DNA of 58,309 nt, taken from positions 1-58,309 of the forward strand of contig JAPTJF010000400.1 in assembly GCA_029339195.1 (NCBI GenBank). The letters run 5' to 3'. The position numbers and the translations under genes are program-made. The notes beneath the pieces are model-generated. The model saw only the letters and a program-made list of their open reading frames with translations. It made no database searches and was not told the DNA's origin. Each line of letters starts with the position of its first letter. Within the stretch, counting starts at the first letter, position 1. Shown piece after piece: positions 1 through 10,472 of this stretch. Source of the DNA: Micractinium sp. NFX-FRZ. Taxonomy: Eukaryota > Chlorophyta > Trebouxiophyceae > Chlorellales > Chlorellaceae.

Positions 1-968
1 CAAGGTGGGGATTTTGAGAACCCGGGCTTACAATGTAGGGAACTAATGCGGGAGAACCAGTCGGATCTACTGGTGTCTACCTGTCCCCAGCCAGCCTGCA
101 TTCAGCATCTGCTGACCCCATGTGGCCTCTCTGCGTGTGTGTGCAGCGCACTTCTCAAGCCGCAGCACCAGCTTATTGACACCGTTGAGATCAACTCGAA
201 TATGAAAGGCCCCCGCCATGGGGGCCCACACCTCGGCGGCTCCCTTAACCCACGCCCACCGCCGTATCCGTCTTCTTATGACTTCCAAACTATGGTTTAA
301 AATGTCCCACTCGAGGTTGGGCTATTGGCACTTCTAACCCCCTACCCTACCGGTGGCGCCGACTTCAAGTGGTGCCGACTTCAATTGACACCACTTTCAG
401 GTGCAAGCCAATCTGGGTGTCAACTGCAAATCTTTATTCTGGTGCATCTCAGCCAAGGCTCATGACCAGGCGTTGCTCGCCTCTGCCCGTTGCCGAATCA
501 GCTGGGTGCCCCCTTTTACGCAACTATTGTGCCTATATCTTATAGCGCCCCATTGGCTGCTCAACCTTGGCAGGGTTCGTAGCACTGCAGTGAAAGTCGC
601 AAGACATGCCCCCAACTTTTAACTTAATGCACCAACACGCCCTCAATAAGTTAACCCACCGGCCCCAGGATGCACGAGTGCTGGAGAGCAAGCGGGAGCG
701 CGGGAGGGAGGGCGGGCGCACCAGCAGGGGAGCCCTGGGGAAGCCCGTCCCCTGAGGGCAGCTCCCTGAGGGCAGCTCCCTGAGGGCAGCTCCCTGAGGG
801 CAGCTCCCTGAGGGCAGCTCCCTGAGGGCAGCTCCCCGAGGGCTGGCAAATGATGGGTGGGACAGCTTACTGGGACGGGCCGGCGCCCAACGGGTGAGGA
901 GGGAGGGCAGGCGGCCTCGCACCTCTGGCATGGCACGCAGCCTTGGTGGCCCGCCCCGCTCACGCCGT
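1..968. other. Left-edge intergenic sequence, no gene supported
   Basis: Short open frames occur on both strands, but none has a recognisable domain or a convincing splice pattern. The stretch lies downstream of the MYND-finger gene, which ends at 969 on the minus strand, so its right part is probably that gene's 3' untranslated region. It holds a 14-bp tandem repeat at 751-834. The first 300 bases could be the edge of a gene cut by the window, but nothing shows this. Confidence 0.5.
751..834. repeat. 14-bp tandem repeat, six copies
   Basis: Six exact head-to-tail copies of a 14-base unit (CCTGAGGGCAGCTC), followed by one decayed copy. It sits about 130 bases past the stop codon of the MYND gene, probably in its 3' untranslated region or just beyond. 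There are no spacers, so it is a minisatellite and not a CRISPR array. Confidence 0.9.
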
Positions 969-3128
969 TCAATCGCGCTGTGCAGCGGCGGCGGCCACCA
1001 GGTGCCTGCACTCGGCCTTGTGTGCGGCCCAGTGCCCGCGCTGGCATGCGTCGCTGCAGTACTTTGCCACCTTGCAAGCCGAGCACTTGCGCAGGCCCAC
1101 AGACATTTCGTTGCAGCAGTCGCAGCGTGGGGGGCCCTCGGAGCTCATCACGTTGGCGGCGCCTTGCAGCATGCCGCGCACTGCAGCCGAGAGGGGGCAG
1201 GGAGTCGAGGGGAGAGTGGGAGTGGGGCAGCGCTGGGTCAACCAGACCCTTCATGAAGATCAGCAGCAGGGGACGCAGGAGTGTGCAGGTGGGGAGGGGA
1301 GGGCGCAGCCAGCAAATGCTGCTGTGCCGTGCTGTGGCGCCGCGCTATGTCAGCAAATCATTCGGTCATGCGGAGGCATGCGTGGGTGAGCCAGCATGAG
1401 TGCGTGCAAGCGTGGGAAGCATGGGGCAGCGTCTTCACAGGCCAACCAAAGCCATGGTGTCGTCTCGCACAGGCTGAGAGCTTGTGCAACACGGGGCTCG
1501 ATTCACACGCAGTAGAGGAACTGGCCAGACGCCGCGAGGCGTGATTGGCAGGCGCACCTAGGGCCTGCTCGATCTGCTGGTGGGCCGCGGTGCCCGGGGC
1601 TGCGGGGGGGGCCTGCACTAGGGCTGCCACGTGGCCCATGGTCGACTTGCCGTTGTCAAGCAGGCTTTGCAGCTGCAAGTGGGGGGGTGGGGGGGACAGG
1701 CAGGCGGGGTGTTGATTGAGGCAGGCAGGCAGGCAGGCAGGTGGGTACGGGATGCATGCATGTAGGCCAGCGGGGCAGGCAGGCAGCAGCATGCAGGCAG
1801 CAGCATGCAGTCAGACAGGTGCCAGCGTGGCGCCAGCTGGCCACACCTGGCGCATCCACGGATTGGGCAGCAGCTTGTTGCATTGCTCAATGGCTGCCTC
1901 CGCCTCCCCCTGCAGCTGCTGGGCCTGCACTTGAGGGGTGGGTGGGTTGAGGGCGGTTAAGGGGGGCGGTGTCTTGCTTTCCTATGGGTCTGCTGCTCCG
2001 GCCCGCTGCCGACAGCAGGCGGCAGGGGTGGGAGGGGCAAATATGCAGGGGGTGGGGCAAGTTGCACAGGTGGTGAGCACGTGCAGCAGCAGCAGCAGTT
2101 GTTGCACACATTGGGGACAGCACCGGTGCGGGCAGCGGCAGCGGCGCACACAGGCAGCAGCACGCAGCCGCTGCATGGGCCCCGCTGATTCGGCCGTCAC
2201 ACGCTGCCCCCTCCAGCCCTCGGCCAGCCCCGCTCACTCTGGCCCCCACATACCAACCTGACCCCTCGAGCCAGCCCCCCTCACTCACCCTCCGAATGTC
2301 AAAGCTGAAGACAGCGGCAGCGAGGCGCAGTGAGGCGTAGGCCACCCAGTAATGTGAGCCCTGCTCCAGAGCCAGCTGTCGGCAGCGCTCGTAGAGTGCC
2401 TCCCCGCCTCCCTCCTGCAGCTGCAGTGCCCGCTCGCCTGCGCAGTAGTGGCTGCGCGGGTTGGAGGGCTCGAGATCAATCAGCGCCGCTGCGCTGTCTG
2501 CCGCCGCCTGCACCAGCCGCTGCCGCTCTCCGGGCGTGATGCCGCCAGTGCCGCTGCCGCTGCCGCTGCCGCTGGCATTGGCTGCCTCGAGCAACGAGAG
2601 AACGTCGCCGGCGCGGGCAGCCGACCCTGCAGCGGCTCCCTGCAGCGCCCGCCGCTGCGCCTCGGTCAGCAGCCCCACAAGCACGTTGAGCGCCACTCGG
2701 TGCAGCATGTGCTGCAGCTGACGAACCGAGAAGGGCGGCAGGCTGTGTGCAGTTGCCAGCGTGGCCAGCGCGGCACTGCACTCGGCCTGCACAGCTGGCG
2801 ACCGCAGCAGGCTCAGCGCAGCGTCAAACTTGCGGTAAGCCGCCAGGTCAGCATCCAGCTCATTCCTCGTCAGCAGCGCATCTCCAGATCCAAACAGGTG
2901 CAGCACCTGAGCTGCCGCACCGCACATCAGCGAGCGCGGCACGCCGCCGCCGCCGCCGCTGCTGGGGCTCGCGGTGCTGGCAGTGCCGCCCCTGCCGCGC
3001 CCGCCGCCGCGCCCGCTGCTGCCCCTGCCTCCGGCGCTGCTGCTGCTGCTGCCACCGCTGAGGTCTCCTTCTTTCTTAACTCGCTTCACTATCACCCCTG
3101 GCTCGGCCTCCCATTTGAACCAGGCCAT
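969..3128 (-). CDS. MYND-type zinc finger protein
   Basis: Exons 3128-2289, 1924-1847, 1672-1558 and 1180-969 join in frame to about 414 aa. The C-terminal exon carries a full MYND finger starting CDCCNEMSVGLRKC, with the later CSDAC and HWAAHKAEC elements: paired Cys/His ligands for two zinc ions, used for protein-protein contact. The N-terminus (MAWFKWEAEPG) is followed by a low-complexity Ser/Gly/Arg stretch near residues 20-60 and then an alpha-helical region with no family I can name. The helices around residues 215-280 have a TPR-like look. The start is the first ATG of a long open exon. Donors are GTGAGT or GTGTGG and the acceptors end in CAG. MYND proteins of this layout are common in chlorophytes and usually uncharacterised. 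No catalytic (SET) domain is visible, so an adaptor role is more likely than methyltransferase activity. The finger is certain; the exon junctions are good but unverified. Confidence 0.82.
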
Positions 3129-3390
3129 GCCATAAACCTGCCAGGGGTGGGAAGATAGGGTGGGCAGCTGAGATTAAGGATGCAGGCACCAAGCCGGCCG
3201 CGCTGCATGCGAGGGCTGATGCGTCACAGGACGCAGCACCCTGGGGCAGCGGCGGAGGATCCCTGGCACAAGAAAAGTCGCCTGGCCACCCCGCCCCTGT
3301 GCCTGCTCTACTGCATAAGGCCTACCGCGGCTGGCTCTCTGTGGACCCTCGAATGTAATTGACTGACCAACTGATAACTACAAAAGTTCC
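3129..3390. other. Intergenic, promoter side of the MYND gene
   Basis: This gap of about 260 bases lies between the start of the MYND gene and the end of the next minus-strand gene. It must hold the promoter and leader of the MYND gene and the 3' end of its neighbour. I recognise no TATA box or other motif. Confidence 0.4.
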
Positions 3391-3962
3391 CTAGCTCAGC
3401 ATCAGCAGCTCATCAGCGGGCAGCAGCTTGCCACCCTGGCTGCTCTGAGTGATTCAGGCTGGGGCGGCTCACCATGAGATGGTCGCCGGCGGGCAGGGGG
3501 TGGACGGGCATGCAGGGGCAGATGTGCTTGGCCAGCGCCTCTGCAGGGGGGGGGCAGTACCACACAGCCTGGGAACTCGCACCACACTTTGGGCTGGCTG
3601 ATAAACCCAGGCAACAGCCGCCCGCAAGTGCCAATGTGACAGGCTGTGCCTTGCGAGCAACAAGGCATTGCCCCCCACCGGCAACACACCACCCCGCATG
3701 GCCACGTCAGCTCACCCCTGTACAAGGCCGCCAGCACAGCCTCGGCAGCAGCCCGCCCTTTAGGGAGGGTGGGGCGCGGCAATGTGGAGGCGTTGGGCAT
3801 GAAGGGGGTGCACGGCAGCGCCGCTGCTATCTGCGCAAGCAGCGGCACCGACTCGGTGAACGCCACCACCTCTTGGGCGGCACCGCCGGCGGCCGCCGCC
3901 TTGCGCGCTCGCCTCAGCCTCTTCTCGAAGAATTCGTCTCCCGCATGCTGCTGAAATGCCAT
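3391..3962 (-). CDS. Small uncharacterised protein, possibly organelle-targeted
   Basis: Exon 3962-3716 encodes MAFQQHAGDEFFEKRLRR and continues into an Ala-rich helix. After a GTGAGC donor it joins 3540-3473 (start EALAKHICPCMPVHP). A third exon, 3435-3391, would give the C-terminus GGKLLPADELLMLS. The total is about 119 aa. The last intron would be only 37 nt; without it the frame runs on to a stop at 3413. In-frame ATGs upstream at 4130 and 4193 would add a stretch rich in Arg, Gly, Ser and Ile that resembles an organelle transit peptide, so the true protein may be longer. I recognise no family. A basic helix (EKRLRRARKA) and a CPC motif are the only visible marks. The gene lies 3' to the nucleostemin gene on the same strand. 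Confidence 0.5.
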
Positions 3963-4470
3963 GACGGCAGGCCGTGGGGACAGGCGGCCGCAAGAGGCCC
4001 GCCGCACAGGCGGACGGCGGAACCAGCTGCCGATGCGAGTGCAAGGGGGACGTCGGGGACCAATTGAGATGCAGCTGCCTCGGCCGATGCCAATGCCGAC
4101 CTGCCTGCCGCCCGAAGCCTGCATCGCCATCCCATGCTGAGCCTGCTGCGGCAGGCGGCGGCCAGCAGTTGTGGGACCTGCTCGCCCAGCCATGCACTGG
4201 GCCAATACTGTGGTGCAATCGAATAGACAGAGTCTCGTTGTGTCGCCAAGAGACACAGGGGGACTAAAGCACCTGGTGTCATGCGGGTGAAGCAGGCGTG
4301 CCACCCGCCACCGCACCCCAAGCTGCCTGCCTGCCCACGGCTGCGGCCCCTGACCTGCCACTGGTGCTCGTAATTACAGCGACAACAAAAATACAGGGCC
4401 AGAGGGCCTATAACAGAGGGTAGCGCCAGTCGGGCTTGCACAAAGGGCGGCGCGCCTGGGCCCTCCCGCT
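3963..4470. other. Upstream region of the small gene; 3' flank of GNL3
   Basis: The left part stays open in the frame of the small gene back to ATGs at 4130 and 4193 and may be its 5' coding or leader sequence. On the minus strand a TGTAA motif (RC at 4370-4374) lies about 100 bases past the GNL3 stop codon and fits the chlorophyte poly(A) signal. Confidence 0.45.
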
Positions 4471-7400
4471 TCACTCGTCGTCGCTCCCATCCTCCCCCGC
4501 CTCCTCCAGCTGCGCAAACGGGTTGCCGCCCTTGCCGCCCGCCTCCTGCCCCCAGTCCTGCTCAAAGTTGTAATCCTCATCCCCGCCAGCTGCCGCCCCC
4601 GTGGCACCGCCAGCGCCACCCGCCGCCGCGTCAGCCTCCGCCCACGCCTGCCGCAGCGCCGCGCTCTTTTTGCGCGCCTTGCGCTCAGCGCGCGCAGCGT
4701 GCGGGTTGAACTGCCCCGCCTCGACGAAGAGCTGCGCGTTCTGAGCAGCCGCAGCCGCGCCCCGCTGCCGCTTGGCCGAAGGCGCTGCCTCCCCCTCATC
4801 CATGGCATCCCCCTCGTCATCGCCTGCCGCCTCCTCCCCCTCGCCCTCGCTGCCGCTCATGCCCTCTGCACACAACAAGGGGAGTGGGGGGCGGCACGAT
4901 GGCAGGCGGGTGATGGGAAGGCAGGCAGCAGGGCCGCAGTCGGCAGCGGGCAGGCAGGCAGAGGGGTTGGCTGCCTCGGCCGGCAAGCAGGACCTGGCAC
5001 CCCAGCCCTGGCAGATTCATGCACCCGGGCAGGAAGGTGTGCAGCACCGGCAACTCCTGGAGTAGTGCCGGGAGACCCTATGCATCCCCCCCTCCTGCCC
5101 CGCCCACCTGCTCCCTTCTCCACCTGCATCCTCCTCCCTGTCCCCCTGTCCCCCTCACTGCCGCTGCCGCCCTTCACCCACCGCCCCAACCCCACCCCAT
5201 GCAACAAAACAACCTGCACTTTGCCCACCTGCTTCCTCCTCATCATCCTCCTCGCTCTCCTCGCTCTCCCCCTCGCTGCCGCTGCCGCCCTCTGCCGCCG
5301 CCGCCATGCCGTCCAGGTCCACGTGCGCCGCCCCCATGGTATCCGTCTGGAAGAAAGCGCCGCCTGCCGCCGCCCCGGGGGCCCCCTCCATGGGCGCCAG
5401 GCCTGCCAGGGTGGCGCTCTGGTCCACGCTGAAATCCGCCCCCCAGGATCCAACCAGCTGAGCAGAGCCTTCCACCTCGCTGCCGCGCTTGGGCGGCAGC
5501 GTGAAGTAGGGGATGCGGCCGTCGTTCCAGTCCTGCGGGTGTGGGAGGGGAGGCAGGGGGCAGGGCAGGTGAGGCGAGACGCAGGCAGACGGCATGTTGG
5601 CAGCCAGACGGGGTGTCAGGGAGGAGAGGAGGAGGGGGCGGGTTGAAGTCGGGGGGTGCAGTTGCCATGAGGAAGTGCAAGAAAGACAGTGCAGCAGGGG
5701 CAGGGGGAGAGCAGTGAGGGAGGAGGGAGGGCGGGAGGGGAAGGGCAGGGCGGCGAGGCAAAAGGGCAGCGGCGGCGCCGATGTTGTGACAGTGAGGGCA
5801 GTGCTTGCGCCTGTTGGAGGGAGACCACGGTGCCGCCAGCTCAGCCTGTGTTGCAGCCTAGCTGCACCAGGCCTGCTAGGCCAGCCAATGCAGCACACAA
5901 AGGCGCACAGTGGCGTGTCCCCCCACCCCACCCCGCGCTGCTCCCAGCAGCCCGCTTGCCTGCAGCACGATCTTTGCTGCCGCCGCCATGTCCACGGCAC
6001 CGCCCTTCTTCAGCTTGCCGCGCGCCTGCAGGCGGTGAGGGCAGGCCCAGGAGGAGATCGTGAGCAGGATCTTGGAGGGAAGATGGGAGCACGAGGGGTA
6101 TGAGAGGGAGGCATGCATGCCGGGCACCCCCTGCAGGGTGCCCTGGGCAGCTGCCTGAGGCAGCAGCGAGCCGCGCCCCAACCCTACACTACTTCACCCT
6201 GCCGCGCCCATCCCGCTGCCACTCTCTGCAGCAAGTGGCCGGCCCCTTGCACCCTGCCACACTCCCACCCCACGCTTCCATCCATAGATATACATGAAAG
6301 CAAAAGAAAGGAAGTGGAGCAGGCACCCACCTGCGCCACCATCTGCAGGAACTGGTCTGGCCCCTCAAAGGCGGCCACCTTGTAGAGCGTCATCAGCTGC
6401 TTCCTGGGGCACCGCCGCACAATCTCGGCCACCTGCGGGCGCGCAGGGCAAGGAGGCAGGGCCGCAGGGTGCACCGTGGTTGGCGGGGGCAAGGCGGAAG
6501 GGAGCTTCGCCCAGGAGACGAGGGCGGCAGCTGCGCAGAAGCCGTGCCTGCTCAGGCACGGCTACTGCGGGCGGCAGCCGAGGCAGTGCTGGGCAAGCCA
6601 CCCGACGGGCTGATGCTCAGAGTAAGGCCACAAAACTCAATGGCAGCGCGAGGCCCACACGCCGCACCACCTGCACCCACACATCCCAACACACCCCCGC
6701 CCAACCACTGATCACAGCAAGCACTGAGTGCGCCGGCTTACCGGCAGCGCCGGGTCCGCCAGCTGCTCCACCTTGACCGCGTTCCTCAGCGCCGCCGCCG
6801 CCGCGCCCTCCGCGCTGGCATCGGCAAATACCACACCCGGCGAGTCGAGCAGGGTGACCTGCTTGTCCAGGTGCACCTCCTGCACCGCCTTGGTCACGCC
6901 GGGGGTGTTGCCCACCTGCGGATTGCAAGAAAAGGGCGTACCCAGGAGCGTGCATTAGTGCTTCAGTCAGGGACCAGCTTGCCCAGGTGCACCCCTTGAA
7001 CTGCCTGCGGAACACCGGGGGTCCACGCCGGCAGTAGTCACCCAGCAGCCTCCTATCTCACTCCCTGGGGTGCAGCCTCGCCTGAGCAACTCATGCCACC
7101 CCAGCCAGCATCCATTTGCACCACACCACAGCACCCCACACCACCGCACGCGGCGCCCCCGCACCTGCGCCACGCGCGTGCGCTTGAGCGAGTTGATGAC
7201 GCTGCTCTTGCCCACGTTGGGCAGGCCCACCACCCCCACAGTGATGGACGTCTTGATGTCGCGGCTGCGCGCGTAGTTTTTGAGCAGCTGCAGCAGGGCG
7301 TCGGCGCCCAGGCACTCGCTGCCCTTGAGGCCGGCGTCGGCAGAGGTGGACAGCTGGCGGCGGCCCAGATTGGCGGCCTGTGGGAGGGAGGGAGGGGAAG

Positions 7401-9855
7401 GAGGAGGGGGCACACCAGGGGGAGGGGTGAGAAGTGGCAGGGGTTGGCGAGCGGCCAAGCGAGTAAGCGAGGGAAGAGGTGGGCTGTGCTACGCAAAGAG
7501 GGCTGTTGAGACAGGGGGAGCGGCAGGGGCATGCATGGGTCATAGAAGGGGGGCAGGGCGGCAGGGCGAGGCAGAGGCATGCATGCAGGCATGCAGGCAT
7601 GCAGGGGAGGTAGGTAGGCAGGGGGCGCCGCGCCGACGCGACTGCCCCGCCCCGCCCTCCCTGCAGCAGCACTTCTGCGCGCGCCGGCCCACCTGCTTTT
7701 GCGTGCTGCTCTTGAAGGCCACGGTGGGCAGCTCCTCCCGGAAGTACTTGAGCCACTGCTCGGCCACCTCGCGGGGCACCAGGTCTGCAGCAGTTACGGT
7801 AGGTAATAATATTGATGATGATAAGATCATGTGGATCAGATGCAGGCAGTCGCGAGTGGAGGGTGCTTGAGCCACTGGTCGGCCAGCTCGCGAGGGGCCA
7901 GATCTGCAGCGATGATAGGTAAGCAGCACCGATTCGTGCCTGCAAGCACACTTCAGCAGCAAGCAGGCTACGGTCACGTGGGTGCAGACCACGTCACTCA
8001 ATGGAGAGGTGCAGCTGGCACGCCACGCGTGCACCTCCTGCCTGACTCTTAACCCCCCGTGGCAGATCCCTCCACCAAGCTTGCATTGGTTTTGTTACTG
8101 GCAACTGGAACATGCCTCCCCGCCTCACCGATCTTGTTCAGCAGCAGGACGACCTTCTTGGAGGGGTCCAGGCGCCGCACAAAGCGCTCGACCTCGGCGC
8201 AGCGGCAGCCCAGCGGGTCGCGAGCGTCCAGCACCTGCAGGATGACATCCGAGGACTCGGCCACCTGCAGGCGGGCGGGGGAGGATGGGAGGGAGGCAGG
8301 GGGTTGGGAGGGCAGGGGGAGAGGAGGGAGGGGGAGGTGAGGTGAGGCGCGGCGGCAGGCCGGCGGGGCGCGTGTGTGCAGCCCTTGGCGGCCGCTGCTG
8401 AAGCTCGCGGATGCTGCGGCAGTTGCTGAGGAAACGAAGTGCCGCCGCCCACCTTGACACACTCCCACATCTCCACCCACACTAACTCCAAACTCCATGT
8501 TTAACGTTGAAAAATAACGTTGAAGAAGCGCTGCCGCCCACCTTGACAAACTCAACTTTCCATTCTCACCCACACCAGCTCCCTCCACTATGACATGAAA
8601 CATAGAACATAAAAAAGAAGCGCCGCCGCCCACCTTGACAAACTCCTTGTAGAAGGAACGGCGGGAGTAGTCCTGGAAGGCGGCGCTGCCGGGGGCGGGG
8701 GCCGCCCTGGCCGTGGCCTTGTCAAAATCACGCCCACGCTTGGCCGCCGCACGCTGGATGGCGCCCAGCCCGGGGCCGGCGGCCTCGGCGCCGCCGTCGT
8801 GCTCCATGGCGGCCGCAGCGGCAGCCTGCACATGGTCACAAAGAATGGGGCAGGAGTTTGTGGGGAGGAGGACGACACTTGAGACCGTGAGCAATCTGCT
8901 GCTGCGATGCTGGGTGCCTGCCTACCTGCCCACCTGTCCCGCCCAGCCGCAGCCCCTGTGCCCTTGCCCCAACGGAAGGCTGGCGCTATACACACACCTT
9001 CTCGGCGCGCCGCTGCAGCGTGATGGCGTGCTGCTTGGCATCCGCACGCTCCTTCTGCGCCTTGAGCTGCACACACGCACACAGCGAGGCACGCAAGGTA
9101 TGGGGGACGGTTTGTTGGGCACTGCAGGTAGCTGAAGTGGGCAGGCAGACGGCCAGCAGACGCATACGTAATACAATTTCATGCGTCCTGCTCCACCCAC
9201 CTGCTGCAGCCAACCTGCAGCCCCTCACCGACCATTCACCCCGCCCCGCCCCACCCGCCCACCCACTACACCCGCTTGACCAAAGGCTGGTGGGGTGGCT
9301 GCGGATCCCACCCGTCCCACTAACCAGCACCCACCTGCGCGATGAGCTCTTCCTTGAAGGGCCAGGCGTTGGGGATGCCCGGGTCTTTTGCCTCCTTCTT
9401 CTTGATGCCCAGCCGCTTGTTCTTGTTCTCCTCCTTCCGCTTCTTCTTGTGGTGCTCCTTCACCTTGCGGATGACCTTGTACTTCTGCCTGCACGGTAGG
9501 AAACACGTGGCAACAAGGGGGAGGAATAGCAAGTGAGAGAGCAGGGAGGGGCGTGTTGGAAAGCTGGTTCGCCTGCATGCATAGGCAGCCAAACAGGGTA
9601 GCCCTGCCTGCGGTGCAGGCGTGCGGGAGAGGATAACAGAGCAGAGGCGCGTACGCAGCGGCCGCAGCCCAGGCACATCTGCTATCAACCCGACCACCGA
9701 TGCATGGCAGCTAGGGCGCAGCTGCTGGCACCCTCGACGTGCATCGCGGCAAGCGGGAGCAGCGGAGGCAGCAAGCAGCAAGCAGCTGCTGCGCACTTGA
9801 GCGTCTGCCGCTTGCTCTTGGACTTCTTACTGCGCTTGGCGCCGATGCCCCCCAT
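4471..9855 (-). CDS. GNL3: Nucleostemin/GNL3-type nucleolar GTPase
   Basis: Twelve exons join in frame to 651 aa: 9855-9797, 9488-9335, 9066-8998, 8825-8634, 8264-8129, 7784-7693, 7377-7165, 6915-6742, 6432-6331, 6025-5960, 5532-5229 and 4865-4471. The N-terminus is a Lys-rich nucleolar segment typical of the family ([11 protein letters not shown], then [13 protein letters not shown]). The GTPase core is circularly permuted as in YlqF/YawG proteins: G4 NKID near residue 201 comes before G1 GLPNVGKS (285-292), then the NTPGVTK switch and G3 DSPG (329). The Asp of NKID is split by an intron. The C-terminus has two acidic Glu/Asp-rich blocks. Family members act in pre-60S ribosome assembly and cell proliferation. 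Human GNL3 is shorter; the excess here is the Ala- and acid-rich tail. Intron 10 is GC-AG (CTGCAG|GCAAGC). Introns 4 and 5 hold degenerate copies of exon edges. The related GNL3L/GNL2 are less likely because of the N-terminal motif. Confidence 0.93.
7858..7921 (-). pseudogene. Decayed copy of GNL3 exon 6 start (ghost exon)
   Basis: Inside GNL3 intron 5, about 80 bases upstream of the real exon 6, lies a roughly 80% identical copy of that exon's 5' half together with its CTGCAG acceptor. Read in the sense strand it gives [14 protein letters not shown] against [14 protein letters not shown] in the real exon. The copy keeps an AG acceptor in the right phase but lacks the rest of the exon and a matching donor. 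It is seen directly in the sequence; whether it is ever spliced in is unknown. Confidence 0.85.
8436..8641 (-). repeat. Triplicated exon 4/donor boundary in GNL3 intron 4
   Basis: The last bases of GNL3 exon 4 with its donor (GTCAAGGTGGGCGGC, minus strand) appear three times, about 90 bases apart: the genuine site near 8634 and copies near 8543 and 8453. Each copy keeps the GT donor. This is a short tandem duplication that spans an exon-intron junction. Confidence 0.85.
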
Positions 9856-10472
9856 GGTGCTGCACCCGCCTGCAGGGCAGCAGCAGAAGGAAGCACTAGC
9901 ACAGGTTGGCAGAGGCGGCGGCAGGCAGCGGCGGCGGCGGCAGCAGCAAGTGCAACCCAGTGCCGCCGGGCTGCTCCGCGAGCTGCCCAATGATGGCGCA
10001 ACTCTGTTGGGAGAGCCTGCACCCTGGGCGCCCGCTGAAGCTGGCGGTCCAGCGCAGCGGAATGCGGCACCGGCGACAAAGCTAGCGGCGCACTCTCCCG
10101 CTGCACTTGTGCCAATTTACCTGTCTGACTCCCGTGCTACTCCGAGCAAAGTGACGCAGGCGCTGCTGCGAGGGTGCCGCGGCGGCGCTGCTACCGGGCA
10201 GGGCGGCTCGGAGCTAAGAAGGACGAGAAGAGAGCCGAGAGGCGGTATGCCGCGAGAGCGGCATGGCATGCATGTGTTGGCGAGCAGACCTGGGCGCCGC
10301 CACTCAGCGTGCGAAGCACAGCCGCGGCGCCGTCGCCAACTAGTCCCATTTCCTTCCTGTTACGCGGCTTAAAGGGTGGCCAGGTTTCGGGTTCCTCCCA
10401 CCGAACCTGATTCTCGCAGGCAGCCGCCCCTGGGCCCAGTCAACCCCTCCGCTCACCAAGTCCGGCACACCA
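9856..10472. promoter_or_regulatory. Divergent intergenic region between GNL3 and the Hsp70-SBD gene
   Basis: This 617-base gap separates two genes transcribed away from each other and must contain both promoters. It is GC-rich, with Gln/Ala-like GCA and GGC runs near 9890-9960. I see no TATA box or heat-shock element that I would call with confidence. A short upstream exon of the rightward gene could lie here. Confidence 0.45.

Noticed and set aside
751..834. Possible CRISPR-like repeat array
   Set aside because: The 14-base units are contiguous with no spacers, in a eukaryotic nuclear context. It is a minisatellite.
4471..5229. Acidic tail of GNL3 as a separate gene
   Set aside because: The exon joins in phase 1 to the previous exon and continues the same acidic composition. 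Nucleolar GTPases often end this way.
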